Of a DNA stretch of 64,000 bases, positions 1 to 8,411 are shown piece after piece. Location: assembly GCF_030143255.1 (NCBI RefSeq), contig NZ_JARJNR010000012.1, positions 1 through 64,000 on the forward strand. The letters are read 5' to 3'. The first letter of the stretch is position 1; each line of letters opens with the position of its first letter. Source of the stretch: Frigidibacter sp. SD6-1 (GTDB lineage Bacteria > Pseudomonadota > Alphaproteobacteria > Rhodobacterales > Rhodobacteraceae). The position numbers were made by a program, and so were the translations under genes. The notes below the pieces were generated by a model. It was not told the DNA's origin, made no database searches, and saw nothing but the letters and a program-made list of their open reading frames with translations.

Positions 1-82
1 AAAGCGATCAGCATGGTCCGACGACTTCGCAAGGTCCATCATCGGCCAAATGCGATAGCCCTGCCCACCTCGGGGGCGCCAC

Positions 83-110
83 TTGCATCCTCTGGCGGCT
101 TCTGTATAAG
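83..110 (+). promoter_or_regulatory. Candidate sigma-70 promoter for the rpsF operon
   Basis: TTGCAT at 83-88 and TATAAG at 105-110 are separated by 16 bases and lie about 100 bases upstream of the rpsF start. This fits a housekeeping promoter with a long 5' leader. The leader (about 115-212) could hold an S6:S18 autoregulatory site, as in other bacteria, but I could not fold it to show this. Confidence 0.5.
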
Positions 111-212
111 GCCGCATCCTTCCGCCAGTCACTTCAACCGGCGAAGCCTCTCCTAACGGGTCGCGGAAGGTGTGGACCCGCCCGTGAAGCCGCCCGAGAC
201 GAAAGGAATGCC

Positions 213-644
213 ATGCCGCTTTACGAGCATGTGCTGATCGCGCGTCAGGACCTGTCCAACGCGCAGGCCGAAGGCCTCATCGAACATTTCTCCACGGTCC
301 TCTCGGACAACGGCGGCAAGGTCGTCGGCACCGAATACTGGGGCGTGAAGACCATGGCCTACAAGATCAACAAGAACCGCAAGGGTCACTATGCCTTCTT
401 CCGCACCGACGCGCCCGCTGGCGCCGTGCAGGAGATGGAGCGTCTGGCGCGTCTTCATGACGACGTGATGCGCGTGATGTCGATCAAGGTCGACGCGCAC
501 GAGGATGGCCCTTCGGTGCAGATGCAGAAGCGCGACGAGCGCGAGCGCGGCGATCGCGAAGGCGGCGACCGTCCCCGCTTCGACCGCGGTGATCGTGGTG
601 GCGACCGTGGCGGCGAGCGCCGCTCGTTCGGCGACCGTCGCTGA
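213..644 (+). CDS. rpsF: 30S ribosomal protein S6
   Basis: A 143-residue protein that starts MPLYEHVLIARQDLS, the usual alphaproteobacterial S6 opening, and carries the conserved TEYWGVKTMAYKINKNRKGHY region near residues 46-66. S6 binds the central domain of 16S rRNA as a heterodimer with S18. The last 40 residues are an Arg/Asp/Gly-rich charged tail (GDRGGDRGGERR-type repeats), a disordered extension common in Rhodobacterales S6. The start is preceded by a purine-rich AAAGGAATGCC Shine-Dalgarno region. It is the first gene of the rpsF-rpsR-rplI operon, with rpsR 26 bases downstream. Confidence 0.97.
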   Translation: MPLYEHVLIARQDLSNAQAEGLIEHFSTVLSDNGGKVVGTEYWGVKTMAYKINKNRKGHYAFFRTDAPAGAVQEMERLARLHDDVMRVMSIKVDAHEDGPSVQMQKRDERERGDREGGDRPRFDRGDRGGDRGGERRSFGDRR

Positions 645-670
645 GCCCGGCTTGTTGAAAGGATAAAACC

Positions 671-898
671 ATGGCGAACAAACCCTTCTTCCGCCGCCGC
701 AAGGTCTGCCCCTTCTCGGGCGACAACGCGCCGAAGATCGATTACAAGGACGTGCGTCTGCTGCAGCGCTACATTTCCGAGCGCGGCAAGATCGTGCCGG
801 CCCGCATCACCGCCGTCTCGGCCAAGAAGCAGCGCGAACTGGCTCAGGCCATCAAGCGCGCCCGCTTCCTCGCCCTGCTGCCCTATGCCGTGAAATAA
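671..898 (+). CDS. rpsR: 30S ribosomal protein S18
   Basis: A 75-residue basic protein. The CPFSG segment near the N terminus and the [20 protein letters not shown] region are the S18 signature. The C terminus [12 protein letters not shown] is typical of alphaproteobacteria. S18 pairs with S6 on the small-subunit platform, consistent with its position directly after rpsF. A GAAAGGATAAAACC sequence upstream of ATG supports the start. The gap to rplI is 12 bases and carries AAGGAG, so the three genes are almost certainly cotranscribed. Confidence 0.97.
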   Translation: MANKPFFRRRKVCPFSGDNAPKIDYKDVRLLQRYISERGKIVPARITAVSAKKQRELAQAIKRARFLALLPYAVK

Positions 899-910
899 GG
901 AGCCACGACA

Positions 911-1480
911 ATGCAAGTGATCCTTCTTGAACGCGTGGCCAAGCTTGGCCAGATGGGCGAAGTCGTCAAAGTGAAAGACGGCTATGCCCGCAACTTCCTT
1001 CTGCCGCAGGGCAAGGCGCTGCGCGCCTCGGACGCCAACATCAAGTCGTTCGAAGCCCAGAAGGCCCAGCTCGAGGCCCGCAACCTCGAGACCAAGAAAG
1101 AGGCCGCAAGCCTCGCCGAGAAGCTCGACGGTCAGAAGTTCGTCGTGATCCGCTCGGCCTCGGACGCCGGCGCGCTTTACGGCTCCGTCACCCCGCGTGA
1201 CGCCGCCGATGCCGCGACGGACGCCGGCTTCTCGCTCGACCGCAAGCAGGTCGTCCTGATCCAGCCGATCAAGGAACTGGGCCTTCACGACGTCCGCGTC
1301 GTGCTGCACCCCGAAGTCTCGGCCACGATCACGATGAACGTCGCCCGCTCGGCCGAAGAAGCCGAACTTCAGGCCTCGGGCAAGTCGGTGCGCGAGCTGG
1401 CCGCCGAAGCCGAAGCTGCCGCCGATTTCGAGATCGCGGAACTCTTCGACGAGATGGGTTCGGCTGCGAACGAAGAATAA
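911..1480 (+). CDS. rplI: 50S ribosomal protein L9
   Basis: A 189-residue L9. The N-terminal rRNA-binding domain is intact ([21 protein letters not shown], then [16 protein letters not shown] at about 23-38). A long connecting helix (about 45-75) and a C-terminal domain follow. The protein is longer than E. coli L9 (about 149 residues) because of an acidic, alanine-rich tail ending in [14 protein letters not shown]-like sequence; such tails are common in Rhodobacterales. AAGGAG lies 7 bases before ATG. It closes the ribosomal operon and is followed by a strong intrinsic terminator. Confidence 0.97.
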   Translation: MQVILLERVAKLGQMGEVVKVKDGYARNFLLPQGKALRASDANIKSFEAQKAQLEARNLETKKEAASLAEKLDGQKFVVIRSASDAGALYGSVTPRDAADAATDAGFSLDRKQVVLIQPIKELGLHDVRVVLHPEVSATITMNVARSAEEAELQASGKSVRELAAEAEAAADFEIAELFDEMGSAANEE

Positions 1481-1506
1481 TCGTCGCCAAGACGAGGGAC
1501 AAAAGA

Positions 1507-1537
1507 CCGCGTCCGGGCAACCGGGCGCGGTTTTTTT
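1507..1537 (+). terminator. Rho-independent terminator of rpsF-rpsR-rplI
   Basis: A GC-rich hairpin CCGCGTCCGGG-CAA-CCGGGCGCGG is followed by TTTTTTT at 1531-1537. It starts 27 bases after the rplI stop. The same hairpin recurs almost unchanged at 3234-3263. Confidence 0.93.
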
Positions 1538-1648
1538 CTGCTGGGGAGGCCGTGAGATCAACCAATAATTGCAGGTCGACACATTCTGTTATTGGCTGTC
1601 TCGACCTCGTGCCACTAGCCTTCCGGTGTTGCCCATTGGGAGTGTCGC

Positions 1649-2356
1649 GTGAAAGAAGCGGTGTTCAAAAGCCTCGGACCAGCACTGAAGGCTGCTGCCT
1701 TTGTGGCGTTGCCCGCTTTCACGGCTGTCGCCGCGGACACCGCCCCCGAAACCACAACCGATACCGCACGAATGACCGCGACAGCGCCAGAATTGAGCGC
1801 CACGCTAGCTCTTTTGGGAGAAGAGTCGCTGTCGAAACAGTCGAGTTACGATACTTCGACTTGGAGGCTCGTCTATGCAGATACGCCTGGGCTTTCTTAT
1901 GTGATCACGGTTACGGTCGACGCAAGTGGCAACCCGGCACTCGTCGGCACTCGCGCCTCCGATGGCTATCTGCGTGAGCAGGACATTTTTGATGAGCATA
2001 AACTGAATTGCGACTTGCGTTTTGGCCCTGGCCCCCAGCTGGCGGTTATTTGGGAAGAATTCAGCGACCGCGATTGCAGCAAAACTCTGGCTGAACCGGT
2101 TTTTTCGACCGTACGACTAATCTTCGAAGTGACACCCAGCGATCTTGAACGGTTGACCAAACTCGATCGCGCGGCGGACCTGTGCCACACTGGCTCCCCG
2201 GACAACATTATTGAGTCTCGCGGCTCGACCTTCCTCGAACGGGTCGAGGCGGGTCGGTACTGCGTCGTCGGTGGAAAAGGTTTCTTTGCTGATGAAGTCT
2301 CCCGGCTCATCTCCTACATCTCCGCCCTCACTCTGGGCGAAATTTCCTCTTTCTGA
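1649..2356 (+). CDS. Secreted protein of unknown function, paralogue 1
   Basis: A 235-residue protein of no family I recognise. It starts with GTG and has a signal peptide (basic KEAVFKSLG, then hydrophobic PALKAAAFVALPAFTAVAADT with an AVA/AD cleavage site), so it is probably periplasmic. It contains several cysteines (CDLRFG, DRDCSKT, ADLCHTG, GRYCVVGG) that could form disulfides. Its C-terminal half (DLERLTKLDRAADLC, then RYCVVGG, then ISALTLGEISSF) aligns by eye with the next gene (DLDRLHTMVSSAHLC, EYCSAW, IALLTAGSFTPF). The two genes are tandem divergent paralogues. Base composition is clearly lower in GC than the flanking genes, which suggests acquisition. Confidence 0.7.
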   Translation: MKEAVFKSLGPALKAAAFVALPAFTAVAADTAPETTTDTARMTATAPELSATLALLGEESLSKQSSYDTSTWRLVYADTPGLSYVITVTVDASGNPALVGTRASDGYLREQDIFDEHKLNCDLRFGPGPQLAVIWEEFSDRDCSKTLAEPVFSTVRLIFEVTPSDLERLTKLDRAADLCHTGSPDNIIESRGSTFLERVEAGRYCVVGGKGFFADEVSRLISYISALTLGEISSF

Positions 2357-2372
2357 TAAGGCGAGGTGCGTC

Positions 2373-3092
2373 GTGCGCAGAGGCTTCCGTGGTAGGTCGT
2401 GGCGCGGACCGCAAGCGATGTTCTTCGCTGCCATATTATTCACGATGGGCACGAACGCCCGCGCATGGATGTCGGATACTGCATTTGACCGGCAAATGCG
2501 CCTCGACCTCAACCAAGCCCTGGCCACGCTTGGCGAGGGCGATCTGCGCGTGCAAAAGGACGACGCAACCATCACTTGGAGGTTTACATGGCTCGACTGG
2601 AACCATTTTGCGCATTCCATTCGGGTCGAAGAGCAACCCGGCGGCGCAGGCAAGGTCACAATGCGCGAATTGGATGACGATTACCAACGCGCCTATCTCC
2701 AAGCTTTGAGCTGGGCATACGAATGCGGGAAACAGCCTGCCGTGCAAGGCTGGCCAACGGAAAGCATTGCAGCCTCAAACGACATCCACGCCAATATCAT
2801 CTGCACAACGGTACCACGAACGCGTGCCGCAGAGCCAACGACGGAGACGTTTCAGGCATCTGTAGAAGATCTTGATCGGCTACACACCATGGTCTCCTCT
2901 GCGCATTTGTGCGACGATCCGCCAGTAATGTCGACCGATGTGATTTCTTTCGACGGAACTACTTGGTTCATCGAACAATCCGGAAAGGGCGAGTATTGCT
3001 CGGCGTGGCTGAACTCCCCCGATCGCGGCGCATTCCGCAGGCTCGGCTTCGCGATAGCCTTGCTCACTGCCGGATCCTTTACACCATTCTGA
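2373..3092 (+). CDS. Secreted protein of unknown function, paralogue 2
   Basis: A 239-residue protein. I place the start at GTG 2373 because AAGGCGAGG lies just upstream, and because the protein then opens with a basic N region and a hydrophobic stretch (MFFAAILFTMGTNARAW) that reads as a signal peptide. An in-frame ATG at 2418 is the alternative, and a longer reading frame from 2211 would overlap the upstream gene by about 145 bases. The cysteine spacing and the C terminus ending in PF resemble the preceding paralogue ending in SF. The 16-base gap implies one transcript. Function unknown. Confidence 0.68.
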   Translation: MRRGFRGRSWRGPQAMFFAAILFTMGTNARAWMSDTAFDRQMRLDLNQALATLGEGDLRVQKDDATITWRFTWLDWNHFAHSIRVEEQPGGAGKVTMRELDDDYQRAYLQALSWAYECGKQPAVQGWPTESIAASNDIHANIICTTVPRTRAAEPTTETFQASVEDLDRLHTMVSSAHLCDDPPVMSTDVISFDGTTWFIEQSGKGEYCSAWLNSPDRGAFRRLGFAIALLTAGSFTPF

Positions 3093-3233
3093 ACTGCGAA
3101 CTCTCTCCAACCACCAAAGTTAGTCGTTTCGATTTCCTGTCGGAAAGTCGGCTTTTTCACTTTTGGCTCCGCAAACCTGCAACTCGCTCGACTGGCCGCG
3201 ACCGGAGATCGAAAACTTCGAGGACAAGAAAAG

Positions 3234-3263
3234 CCGCGTCCGGGCAACCGGGCGCGGTTTTTC
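3234..3263 (+). terminator. Intrinsic terminator, near-copy of the rplI terminator
   Basis: CCGCGTCCGGG-CAA-CCGGGCGCGG plus TTTTTCTTT. The stem-loop is identical to the one at 1507-1530, and the preceding bases (CGAGGACAAGAAAAG against CGAGGGACAAAAGA) are also alike. It closes the paralogue pair. Confidence 0.88.
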
Positions 3264-3357
3264 TTTGGGCGGCAGATTCCAGCCGACCGGAATTGCCGGG
3301 TTGTCACGCAACCGTTTCAGGTCTTCCATAGGCTGGTGATCTGCCATGGAGGGAAAA

Positions 3358-5316
3358 ATGTCCATTCGTCTGACACGCCGTGGGTTCATCGCCGGTTCGA
3401 CCGGCCTTCTGGTCCTGCATCCATTCGCCGTCCGTGCCGAAGCCGGACAGGCGCATCTGCGGATCATGGAGACGACCGATCTGCATGTGCACGTGTTCCC
3501 CTACGACTATTACGCCGACAAGCCGGTCGACACCGTGGGCCTCGCCCGCACCGCCAGCCTGATCGCGGCCATCCGGGCCGAGGCCGCGAATTCCATCCTG
3601 CTCGACAATGGCGATTTCCTGCAGGGCAATCCGATGGGCGACTATATCGCCTATGAGCGGGGCATGGCCGAAGGCCAGATGCACCCGGTCATCGCGGCGA
3701 TGAACACTTTGGGCTACGATGGCTCCACGCTCGGGAACCACGAATTCAACTATGGCTTGCCCTTCCTTATGAATTCGGTCGCCGGGGCGAATTTCCCGGT
3801 GGTGTCGGCCAATGTGGCGACAAAGGCCGGGACCACGCCGCGCGACGACAAGACGCTTCTGCCGCCCTATCAGATCATCGACCGCACGGTGACCGATGGC
3901 GCGGGGGCCGAGCATGCTATCCGCATCGGCCTGATCGGCTTCGTGCCGCCGCAGATCATGAACTGGGACGCGAAGCATCTGGAAGGCAATGTCACCGCCC
4001 GCGACATCGTCGCGACGGCCAGGGCCTGGGTTCCCCAGATGCGCGAGGAAGGGGCGGAGCTTGTCGTCGCCCTTTGCCATTCCGGCATGGGCGAGCCGAA
4101 CGCGGCCGATGGCGCCGAGAATGCGGCAATCGCGCTCGCCGCGGTCGATGGGATCGACGTGATCCTGACCGGCCACAGCCATCTCGTCTTCCCGAGCGGG
4201 GATTTCGAGGCGCTCGCCGGCGTGGATACGGCAGCGGGCACCATCGCAGGCAAGCCCGGGGTGATGGCGGGCTTCTGGGGCAGCCATATGGGCCTTGTCG
4301 ATCTTTTGCTGGAAAGGCAGGAGAACGGCTGGAAGGTGATTTCCCACACATCCGAGGCCCGGCCGATCTCGAAGCGGAACGAGGACCGGTCCATCACCGC
4401 GCTGGTCGAGGATACGCCAACGGTCCTTGCGGCGGCGCAGGCCGAGCATGAGGCGACGCTCGACTATGTCCGCCGTGCCGTGGGCAAGACGGACGCGGCC
4501 CTCTACAGCTACTTCGCGCTTGTGGCGGACGATCCCTCGGTGCAGATCGTGTCGATTGCGCAATTGTGGTATATAAAGCAGATGCTTGCCGGAACGGACT
4601 ATGCCGACCTGCCGCTTCTCTCTGCCGCTGCCCCCTTCAAGGCCGGCGGGCGGCAGGGTCCGGAATATTATACCGACGTGCCCGTAGGGGACGTGGCGAT
4701 AAAGAATGTGGCCGACCTTTATCTTTATCCCAACACGGTCAGGGCGGTCGTCGTGACCGGAGCGCAGGTGAAGGACTGGCTGGAACGTTCGGCGGGCATC
4801 TTCAACCAGATCACCCCCGGCCAGCCCGACCAGTTGCTGATCAACCCGGACTTCCCCAGCTACAATTTCGACGTGATAGACGGGGTCACCTACAGGATCG
4901 ACCTGTCGCAGCCCTCGAAGTTCGATAAGGACGGGGCGCTGGTGGAGGAAGATGCCAGCCGGATCGTCGACCTCAGCTACAATGGCGCCCCCATCGACCC
5001 CGAACAGCGCTTCGTCGTGGCCACCAACAATTACCGCGCGGGCGGCGGCGGCAAGTTCCCCGGCGCAGATGGCACGACGATCATCTTCGAAGGGCCCGAC
5101 ACCAACCGCGACGTGATCGTGCGCTATATCGTCGAACAGGGCACGATCGATCCGGCAGCGGATGCGAACTGGGGTTTCGCACCGCTGCCGGGGACGACGG
5201 TCCTGTTCGACACCGGGCCGGGCGGCACCAAGTATCTGGGCGAGGTCAAGGGCGTTGCCATCGAGGCGGCGGGCGACGGCGCCGACGGTTATGCCCGCTT
5301 CCGCATAACCCTCTAA
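3358..5316 (+). CDS. cpdB: 2',3'-cyclic-nucleotide 2'-phosphodiesterase / 3'-nucleotidase precursor
   Basis: A 652-residue periplasmic metallophosphoesterase of the UshA/CpdB family. A twin-arginine signal ([22 protein letters not shown]) is followed by the metallophosphoesterase domain: TTDLHVHV (about 34-41), [19 protein letters not shown] and GHSHLVFPS are the metal-site motifs. The C-terminal 5'-nucleotidase domain holds the substrate region [12 protein letters not shown]. Length matches CpdB (about 650). An in-frame ATG exists at 3346, but GGAGGG at 3348-3353 sits directly before ATG 3358, so the later start is chosen. It releases phosphate and nucleosides from extracellular cyclic nucleotides. 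Confidence 0.9.
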   Translation: MSIRLTRRGFIAGSTGLLVLHPFAVRAEAGQAHLRIMETTDLHVHVFPYDYYADKPVDTVGLARTASLIAAIRAEAANSILLDNGDFLQGNPMGDYIAYERGMAEGQMHPVIAAMNTLGYDGSTLGNHEFNYGLPFLMNSVAGANFPVVSANVATKAGTTPRDDKTLLPPYQIIDRTVTDGAGAEHAIRIGLIGFVPPQIMNWDAKHLEGNVTARDIVATARAWVPQMREEGAELVVALCHSGMGEPNAADGAENAAIALAAVDGIDVILTGHSHLVFPSGDFEALAGVDTAAGTIAGKPGVMAGFWGSHMGLVDLLLERQENGWKVISHTSEARPISKRNEDRSITALVEDTPTVLAAAQAEHEATLDYVRRAVGKTDAALYSYFALVADDPSVQIVSIAQLWYIKQMLAGTDYADLPLLSAAAPFKAGGRQGPEYYTDVPVGDVAIKNVADLYLYPNTVRAVVVTGAQVKDWLERSAGIFNQITPGQPDQLLINPDFPSYNFDVIDGVTYRIDLSQPSKFDKDGALVEEDASRIVDLSYNGAPIDPEQRFVVATNNYRAGGGGKFPGADGTTIIFEGPDTNRDVIVRYIVEQGTIDPAADANWGFAPLPGTTVLFDTGPGGTKYLGEVKGVAIEAAGDGADGYARFRITL

Positions 5317-5462
5317 CCTCCGGGGCGCGCCGGGATCGTCCGGCGCGCTTCCTTCGATTTCTCTGCCAGGTTTCGCCGAAGCGACAAGAAACTGCGACAG
5401 AGCCAAGGAATAGTCGCGCCCGTGCGTCGGAAGATCATATCCGGCGGATCAGGGAGGGTGCG

Positions 5463-5939
5463 ATGGATCTTGGGCTCAATCTCGGCGTGCTGGCACTTGT
5501 GGCCTTCCTCGCCACGCTCGACACGGCCTGGGCCTGCCTTCCGCCGCTGCTGCCGGACGCCGGGGCGACCAGCGATGATCCGGCGCGTTCCGCGTTGGGC
5601 GAAATCGCCGGCCTCACATGGCGGGTCGACGGGATCGGCGGCACGCCCCTGCCTGACGGCGTCCGGCCCTTCGTGACCATCGCCGCCGACGGATCCGCCA
5701 GAGGCACGCTGGTCTGCAACAGGTTCAGCACCGATTACGCGATCGTCGGCCAACCGCTCGCCTTCGGCGCTTTCATGATGACGCGGGCTGACTGCGGGGG
5801 CGAGGGCGCGGCACTGGAAGAGCGGCTTGCGCAGGCGCTTGCCTCGATCGAGAGCTTCAGCCTTGGCGAGGATGGCTGGACCCTGACCCTTGAGACCGGC
5901 GCGGGCGCGCTGGACCTACGCCGCGTCGATCTTTTCTGA
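5463..5939 (+). CDS. Secreted META-domain-like (HslJ-like) protein
   Basis: A 158-residue protein. A hydrophobic N terminus (LGLNLGVLALVAFLATLDTAWA) looks like a signal peptide. The body (GEIAGLTWRVDGIGGTPLPDGVRPFVTIAADGS, then CNRFSTDY, then a late LTLETGAGALDL strand) has the order of a META/HslJ domain: W-x-V, a variable P-loop, G-x-x-x-G-x-x-x-CN, and a terminal hydrophobic strand. GGAGGGTGCG precedes ATG. It sits alone between cpdB and an exporter. Members of this family are mostly uncharacterised envelope proteins, so no precise role is proposed. Confidence 0.65.
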   Translation: MDLGLNLGVLALVAFLATLDTAWACLPPLLPDAGATSDDPARSALGEIAGLTWRVDGIGGTPLPDGVRPFVTIAADGSARGTLVCNRFSTDYAIVGQPLAFGAFMMTRADCGGEGAALEERLAQALASIESFSLGEDGWTLTLETGAGALDLRRVDLF

Positions 5940-6041
5940 TCCCGGTCGCCCACAGGCAAAGCCTGTCGGTAATCTGCGATCCGGGCGCGGGCCTTGCCCC
6001 TAGAGTTCGCCCATGGCCCGCCAAGGGCCCATGGGTGCCCG

Positions 6042-6980
6042 ATGGTCCTGCGATCCCGCCGCCTTAACGGCATCCTGTTCCTGCTCGCGGGGATCGCGGT
6101 CTTTTCGGTGCAGGATCTCATTCTGAAATTCCTCTCGGGCGCCTATCCGCTGCATGAGGCGATGGTGATGCGCAGCCTGGCGGCCATCCCGGCGCTCCTC
6201 CTGATGGCGCTGTGGGACGGCGGGCTTGCGACGCTTGCCTCGCGCGGCTGGCGGGCGATGGCGGCGCGGGGCGTGCTGAACTTCTGCGCCTATACCGCCT
6301 ATTACCTCGCGCTGGCCGCCCTGCCGCTTGCGACTACCGTCGCGCTTTTCTTCACCGCGCCGCTCTTCATCACCGCGCTTTCCGTCCCCTTCCTGGGCGA
6401 GCGGGTGACGGGCGCGCGCTGGCTGGCGCTTCTGACCGGGTTCGCGGGCGTGCTGGTCATCGTGCGCCCCGGCAGTTCGCTCTTCGACTGGGCGGCGCTT
6501 CTGCCGCTTGTCTCGGGCCTCTTCTACGCCGCCGCCCAGATCTTCGCCCGCCGCATGGGCGTGCGCGAAAGCGCGACCGCGATGAGCTTCTATTCCAACT
6601 TGGCTTTCCTCGGCGGGGCGACGATCCTTTCCGCCATCTTCGGCGGCGGCGCCTTTGCAGAAGAAGGGCAGGCAAGCCTCGGTTTCCTGACCCGCGGCTG
6701 GGTCGAACCCTCGCTGCGCGACCTCTGCCTCATGCTCTCCTGCGGGGTGATCGCCGCTGTGGGCCTGACCTTCCTGACGCAGGCCTACAAGCTCGCCGAG
6801 GCAAGCCTGGTGGCACCTTTCGAATATACCGCGCTGATCTGGGGCCTGACCTGGGGCTGGCTCTTCTGGCAGGACTGGCCGGAACCCATCGAATGGGCGG
6901 GGATCGCGGTGCTTGTGGCGGCGGGCCTGATCCTGCTTTATGGCGACAGACGCAGCGCAGAGCCAGAGCCCCAGCCATGA
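6042..6980 (+). CDS. DMT superfamily transporter (two EamA domains)
   Basis: A 312-residue inner-membrane protein with about ten hydrophobic segments and two EamA repeats (roughly 12-145 and 160-300). Landmarks are ILFLLAGIAVFSVQDLILKFLSG near the N terminus, the PLATTVALFFTAPLFITALS hinge of repeat 1 and EASLVAPFEYTALIWGLTWGW in repeat 2. This RhaT/YdcZ-like class exports or imports small metabolites; the substrate cannot be read from sequence. A TTG at 5994 would add a proline-rich leader with no membrane character, so ATG 6042 is preferred. The stop overlaps the next start (ATGA), so the next gene is translationally coupled. Confidence 0.85.
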   Translation: MVLRSRRLNGILFLLAGIAVFSVQDLILKFLSGAYPLHEAMVMRSLAAIPALLLMALWDGGLATLASRGWRAMAARGVLNFCAYTAYYLALAALPLATTVALFFTAPLFITALSVPFLGERVTGARWLALLTGFAGVLVIVRPGSSLFDWAALLPLVSGLFYAAAQIFARRMGVRESATAMSFYSNLAFLGGATILSAIFGGGAFAEEGQASLGFLTRGWVEPSLRDLCLMLSCGVIAAVGLTFLTQAYKLAEASLVAPFEYTALIWGLTWGWLFWQDWPEPIEWAGIAVLVAAGLILLYGDRRSAEPEPQP

Positions 6981-7543
6981 CCGACGACCGCCTTGCCGCC
7001 ACGCTTGCCGCCATCGACGCGGCCAACGCGGCCGACCCCGATGTCAGCGAAGGCGCCCCTGCCGCGCTTCTCTACGGTCAGCGGATGACCGAGGACCTGG
7101 ACCGGTTGTTTCCGGACGCACCCGACCGGCTCCGCATTGCCGCGCGCGGCCAGCATATCGAACGCTGGACCAGCCCGCGCAGCGCCTATCCCGAGGGCAA
7201 GCAGGGCTATCTGAACTGGCGGCGCGATCTGGCCGCCTTTCACGCCCGCCGGGTGGGCGAGATCATGGCGGCTGAGGGCTATGGCGCCGACGAGGTCGAG
7301 CGGGTCGGCCGGATGATCCGCAAGGAGGGCATCAAGCGCGATCCGGACGTGCAGGCGCTTGAGGATGTGATCTGCTTCACCTTCCTGCGCTGGTATTTCA
7401 AACCCTTCGCCGCAGGGCGCGCCCCCGACGCGCTTCTGAAGATCGTCGAGAAGACGGCGCGCAAGATGTCCGACTCAGCCCGCGCCCGGGCACTTGCCGA
7501 CTTCGCCCTGCCAGAACCGTTTGCGGCGGCGTTCCGGGGCTGA
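6977..7543 (+). CDS. DUF4202 domain-containing protein
   Basis: A 188-residue soluble protein. The core ARGQHIERWTSPRSAYPEGKQGYLNWRR (around 55-82) and the later EGIKRDPDVQALEDVICFTFLRWYF are the conserved DUF4202 blocks, rich in His, Arg, Asp and Glu. This suggests an HD-like or metal-dependent hydrolase fold (inference). Translation starts at an ATGA overlap with the upstream exporter. DUF4202 genes often neighbour inorganic-sulfur or sulfate genes in other bacteria, but no such partner is adjacent here. Biochemical function is unknown. Confidence 0.82.
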   Translation: MTDDRLAATLAAIDAANAADPDVSEGAPAALLYGQRMTEDLDRLFPDAPDRLRIAARGQHIERWTSPRSAYPEGKQGYLNWRRDLAAFHARRVGEIMAAEGYGADEVERVGRMIRKEGIKRDPDVQALEDVICFTFLRWYFKPFAAGRAPDALLKIVEKTARKMSDSARARALADFALPEPFAAAFRG

Positions 7544-7652
7544 ATCCGCGCCCTGTCGGCAACAATGCTGCAAATTTGTGACAACTGCCGCAACTGTGGA
7601 TAACTCCCCGCAGAAAGTCGCTTGTCTGCATCCGATCCTGTCGCATTCTATC

Positions 7653-7681
7653 TTGACGATGCCGCAAACCGACCCTATCTG
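7653..7681 (+). promoter_or_regulatory. Candidate sigma-70 promoter
   Basis: TTGACG at 7653-7658 and TATCTG at 7676-7681 are spaced by 17 bases. This is a good consensus match upstream of the small ORF at 7765. Confidence 0.4.
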
Positions 7682-7764
7682 CGCCGCGCCATTGCCGTGC
7701 AGATGCGGAAAGATGGTGAGGCAGAGAAGGGACGGCCGGGAAACGGCCGAGAGTGGGTGCGAAG

Positions 7765-7932
7765 ATGGACAAGGTGCAGCAGATGGGTGCGGCGCGTCCG
7801 GAGGACCGACAGGGCGACGAGCCCCGCCGCGTGCCACAGGCGCAGAACGGCCAGATGAGCCAGCAGGCGGGGGGCGGCCAGGCGCCCCGCCAGATGCAGG
7901 CCACGCAATACAGGGACTGGGCGGCGATCTGA
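7765..7932 (+). CDS. Small glutamine-rich hypothetical protein
   Basis: A 55-residue ORF starting MDKVQQMGAARPEDRQ and ending QYRDWAAI. Eleven residues are Gln, and most third codon positions are G or C, as in real genes of this genome. A candidate promoter lies 84 bases upstream, and a 6-bp hairpin (CGGCCG-GGAAA-CGGCCG) sits in the leader. There is no strong Shine-Dalgarno; AAG abuts the ATG. I recognise no family. A competing frame starting at 7622 has an Arg/Cys-rich nonsense-like tail and is not supported. Confidence 0.38.
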   Translation: MDKVQQMGAARPEDRQGDEPRRVPQAQNGQMSQQAGGGQAPRQMQATQYRDWAAI

Positions 7933-7968
7933 ACTTGGGTGGCTCCGTGCCCTGAGCTATTCAGGGCC

Positions 7969-8313
7969 ATGGCCACACCTGTTTCATCGATTCCCAATCT
8001 CGGCCCCGCTTCCGAAGCAGCCTTTGCCCGCGCGGGCATCCATTCGGCCGAGGAGGTCCGCGCAATGGGCGCGGACGCGGCCTATCTGAAGCTTCTGCGG
8101 TCGGGCTCGCAGCCGCATTTCATCGGCTATTACGTGCTGGTCATGGGCCTGCAGGGTCGGCCCTGGAACGATTGCAAGGGCAAGGAAAAGGCCGCGCTCC
8201 GCGCGACGTTCGACGCGCTGAAGGCCGAGGCGGCGGGCAGCCCCGATGCCGCGGGCGATCTGCACCGGCTGGAGAAGGTCTTCGACGAGATCGGCCTCAG
8301 GCCAAGGGCCTGA
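7969..8313 (+). CDS. TfoX/Sxy C-terminal domain protein
   Basis: A 114-residue protein with only the C-terminal TfoX/Sxy helix-hairpin-helix-like domain: IPNLGPASEAAFARAGIHSAEEVRAMGADAAYLKLL at about 5-40 is diagnostic. The N-terminal domain of full-length Sxy is absent, as in many alphaproteobacterial stand-alone versions. In gammaproteobacteria Sxy is a competence coactivator with CRP; a role here is unknown. I start at ATG 7969 because the extension to 7939 lacks domain sequence. Confidence 0.82.
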   Translation: MATPVSSIPNLGPASEAAFARAGIHSAEEVRAMGADAAYLKLLRSGSQPHFIGYYVLVMGLQGRPWNDCKGKEKAALRATFDALKAEAAGSPDAAGDLHRLEKVFDEIGLRPRA

Positions 8314-8411
8314 CTGGCCGCTCATACTGCGCGGCCGCGCAGTCTTCGCTCTGGCGAGCGCGCGCCAAGCGATGAGCGCTGAAAGGCGCGAAGAGCGGCC
8401 TGCCCGTCGCC

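Noticed and set aside
455-1582. Long minus-strand frame (375 codons) across the ribosomal operon
   Set aside because: Antisense shadow of rpsF-rpsR-rplI caused by high GC; no domain or ribosome site.
1549-1648. Possible IS end near ACCAATAATTG / CTGTTATTGG after the rplI terminator
   Set aside because: Short partial inverted similarity only, no transposase and no matching partner at the right side of the paralogue pair.
3304-5406. Long minus-strand frame (700 codons) opposite cpdB
   Set aside because: Antisense shadow; no motif and no start context, while cpdB motifs on the plus strand are complete.
7595-7603. TGTGGATAA, a perfect consensus DnaA box (reverse strand), near DUF4202
   Set aside because: Single copy, no cluster of further boxes and no AT-rich unwinding region; not enough to propose a chromosomal origin.
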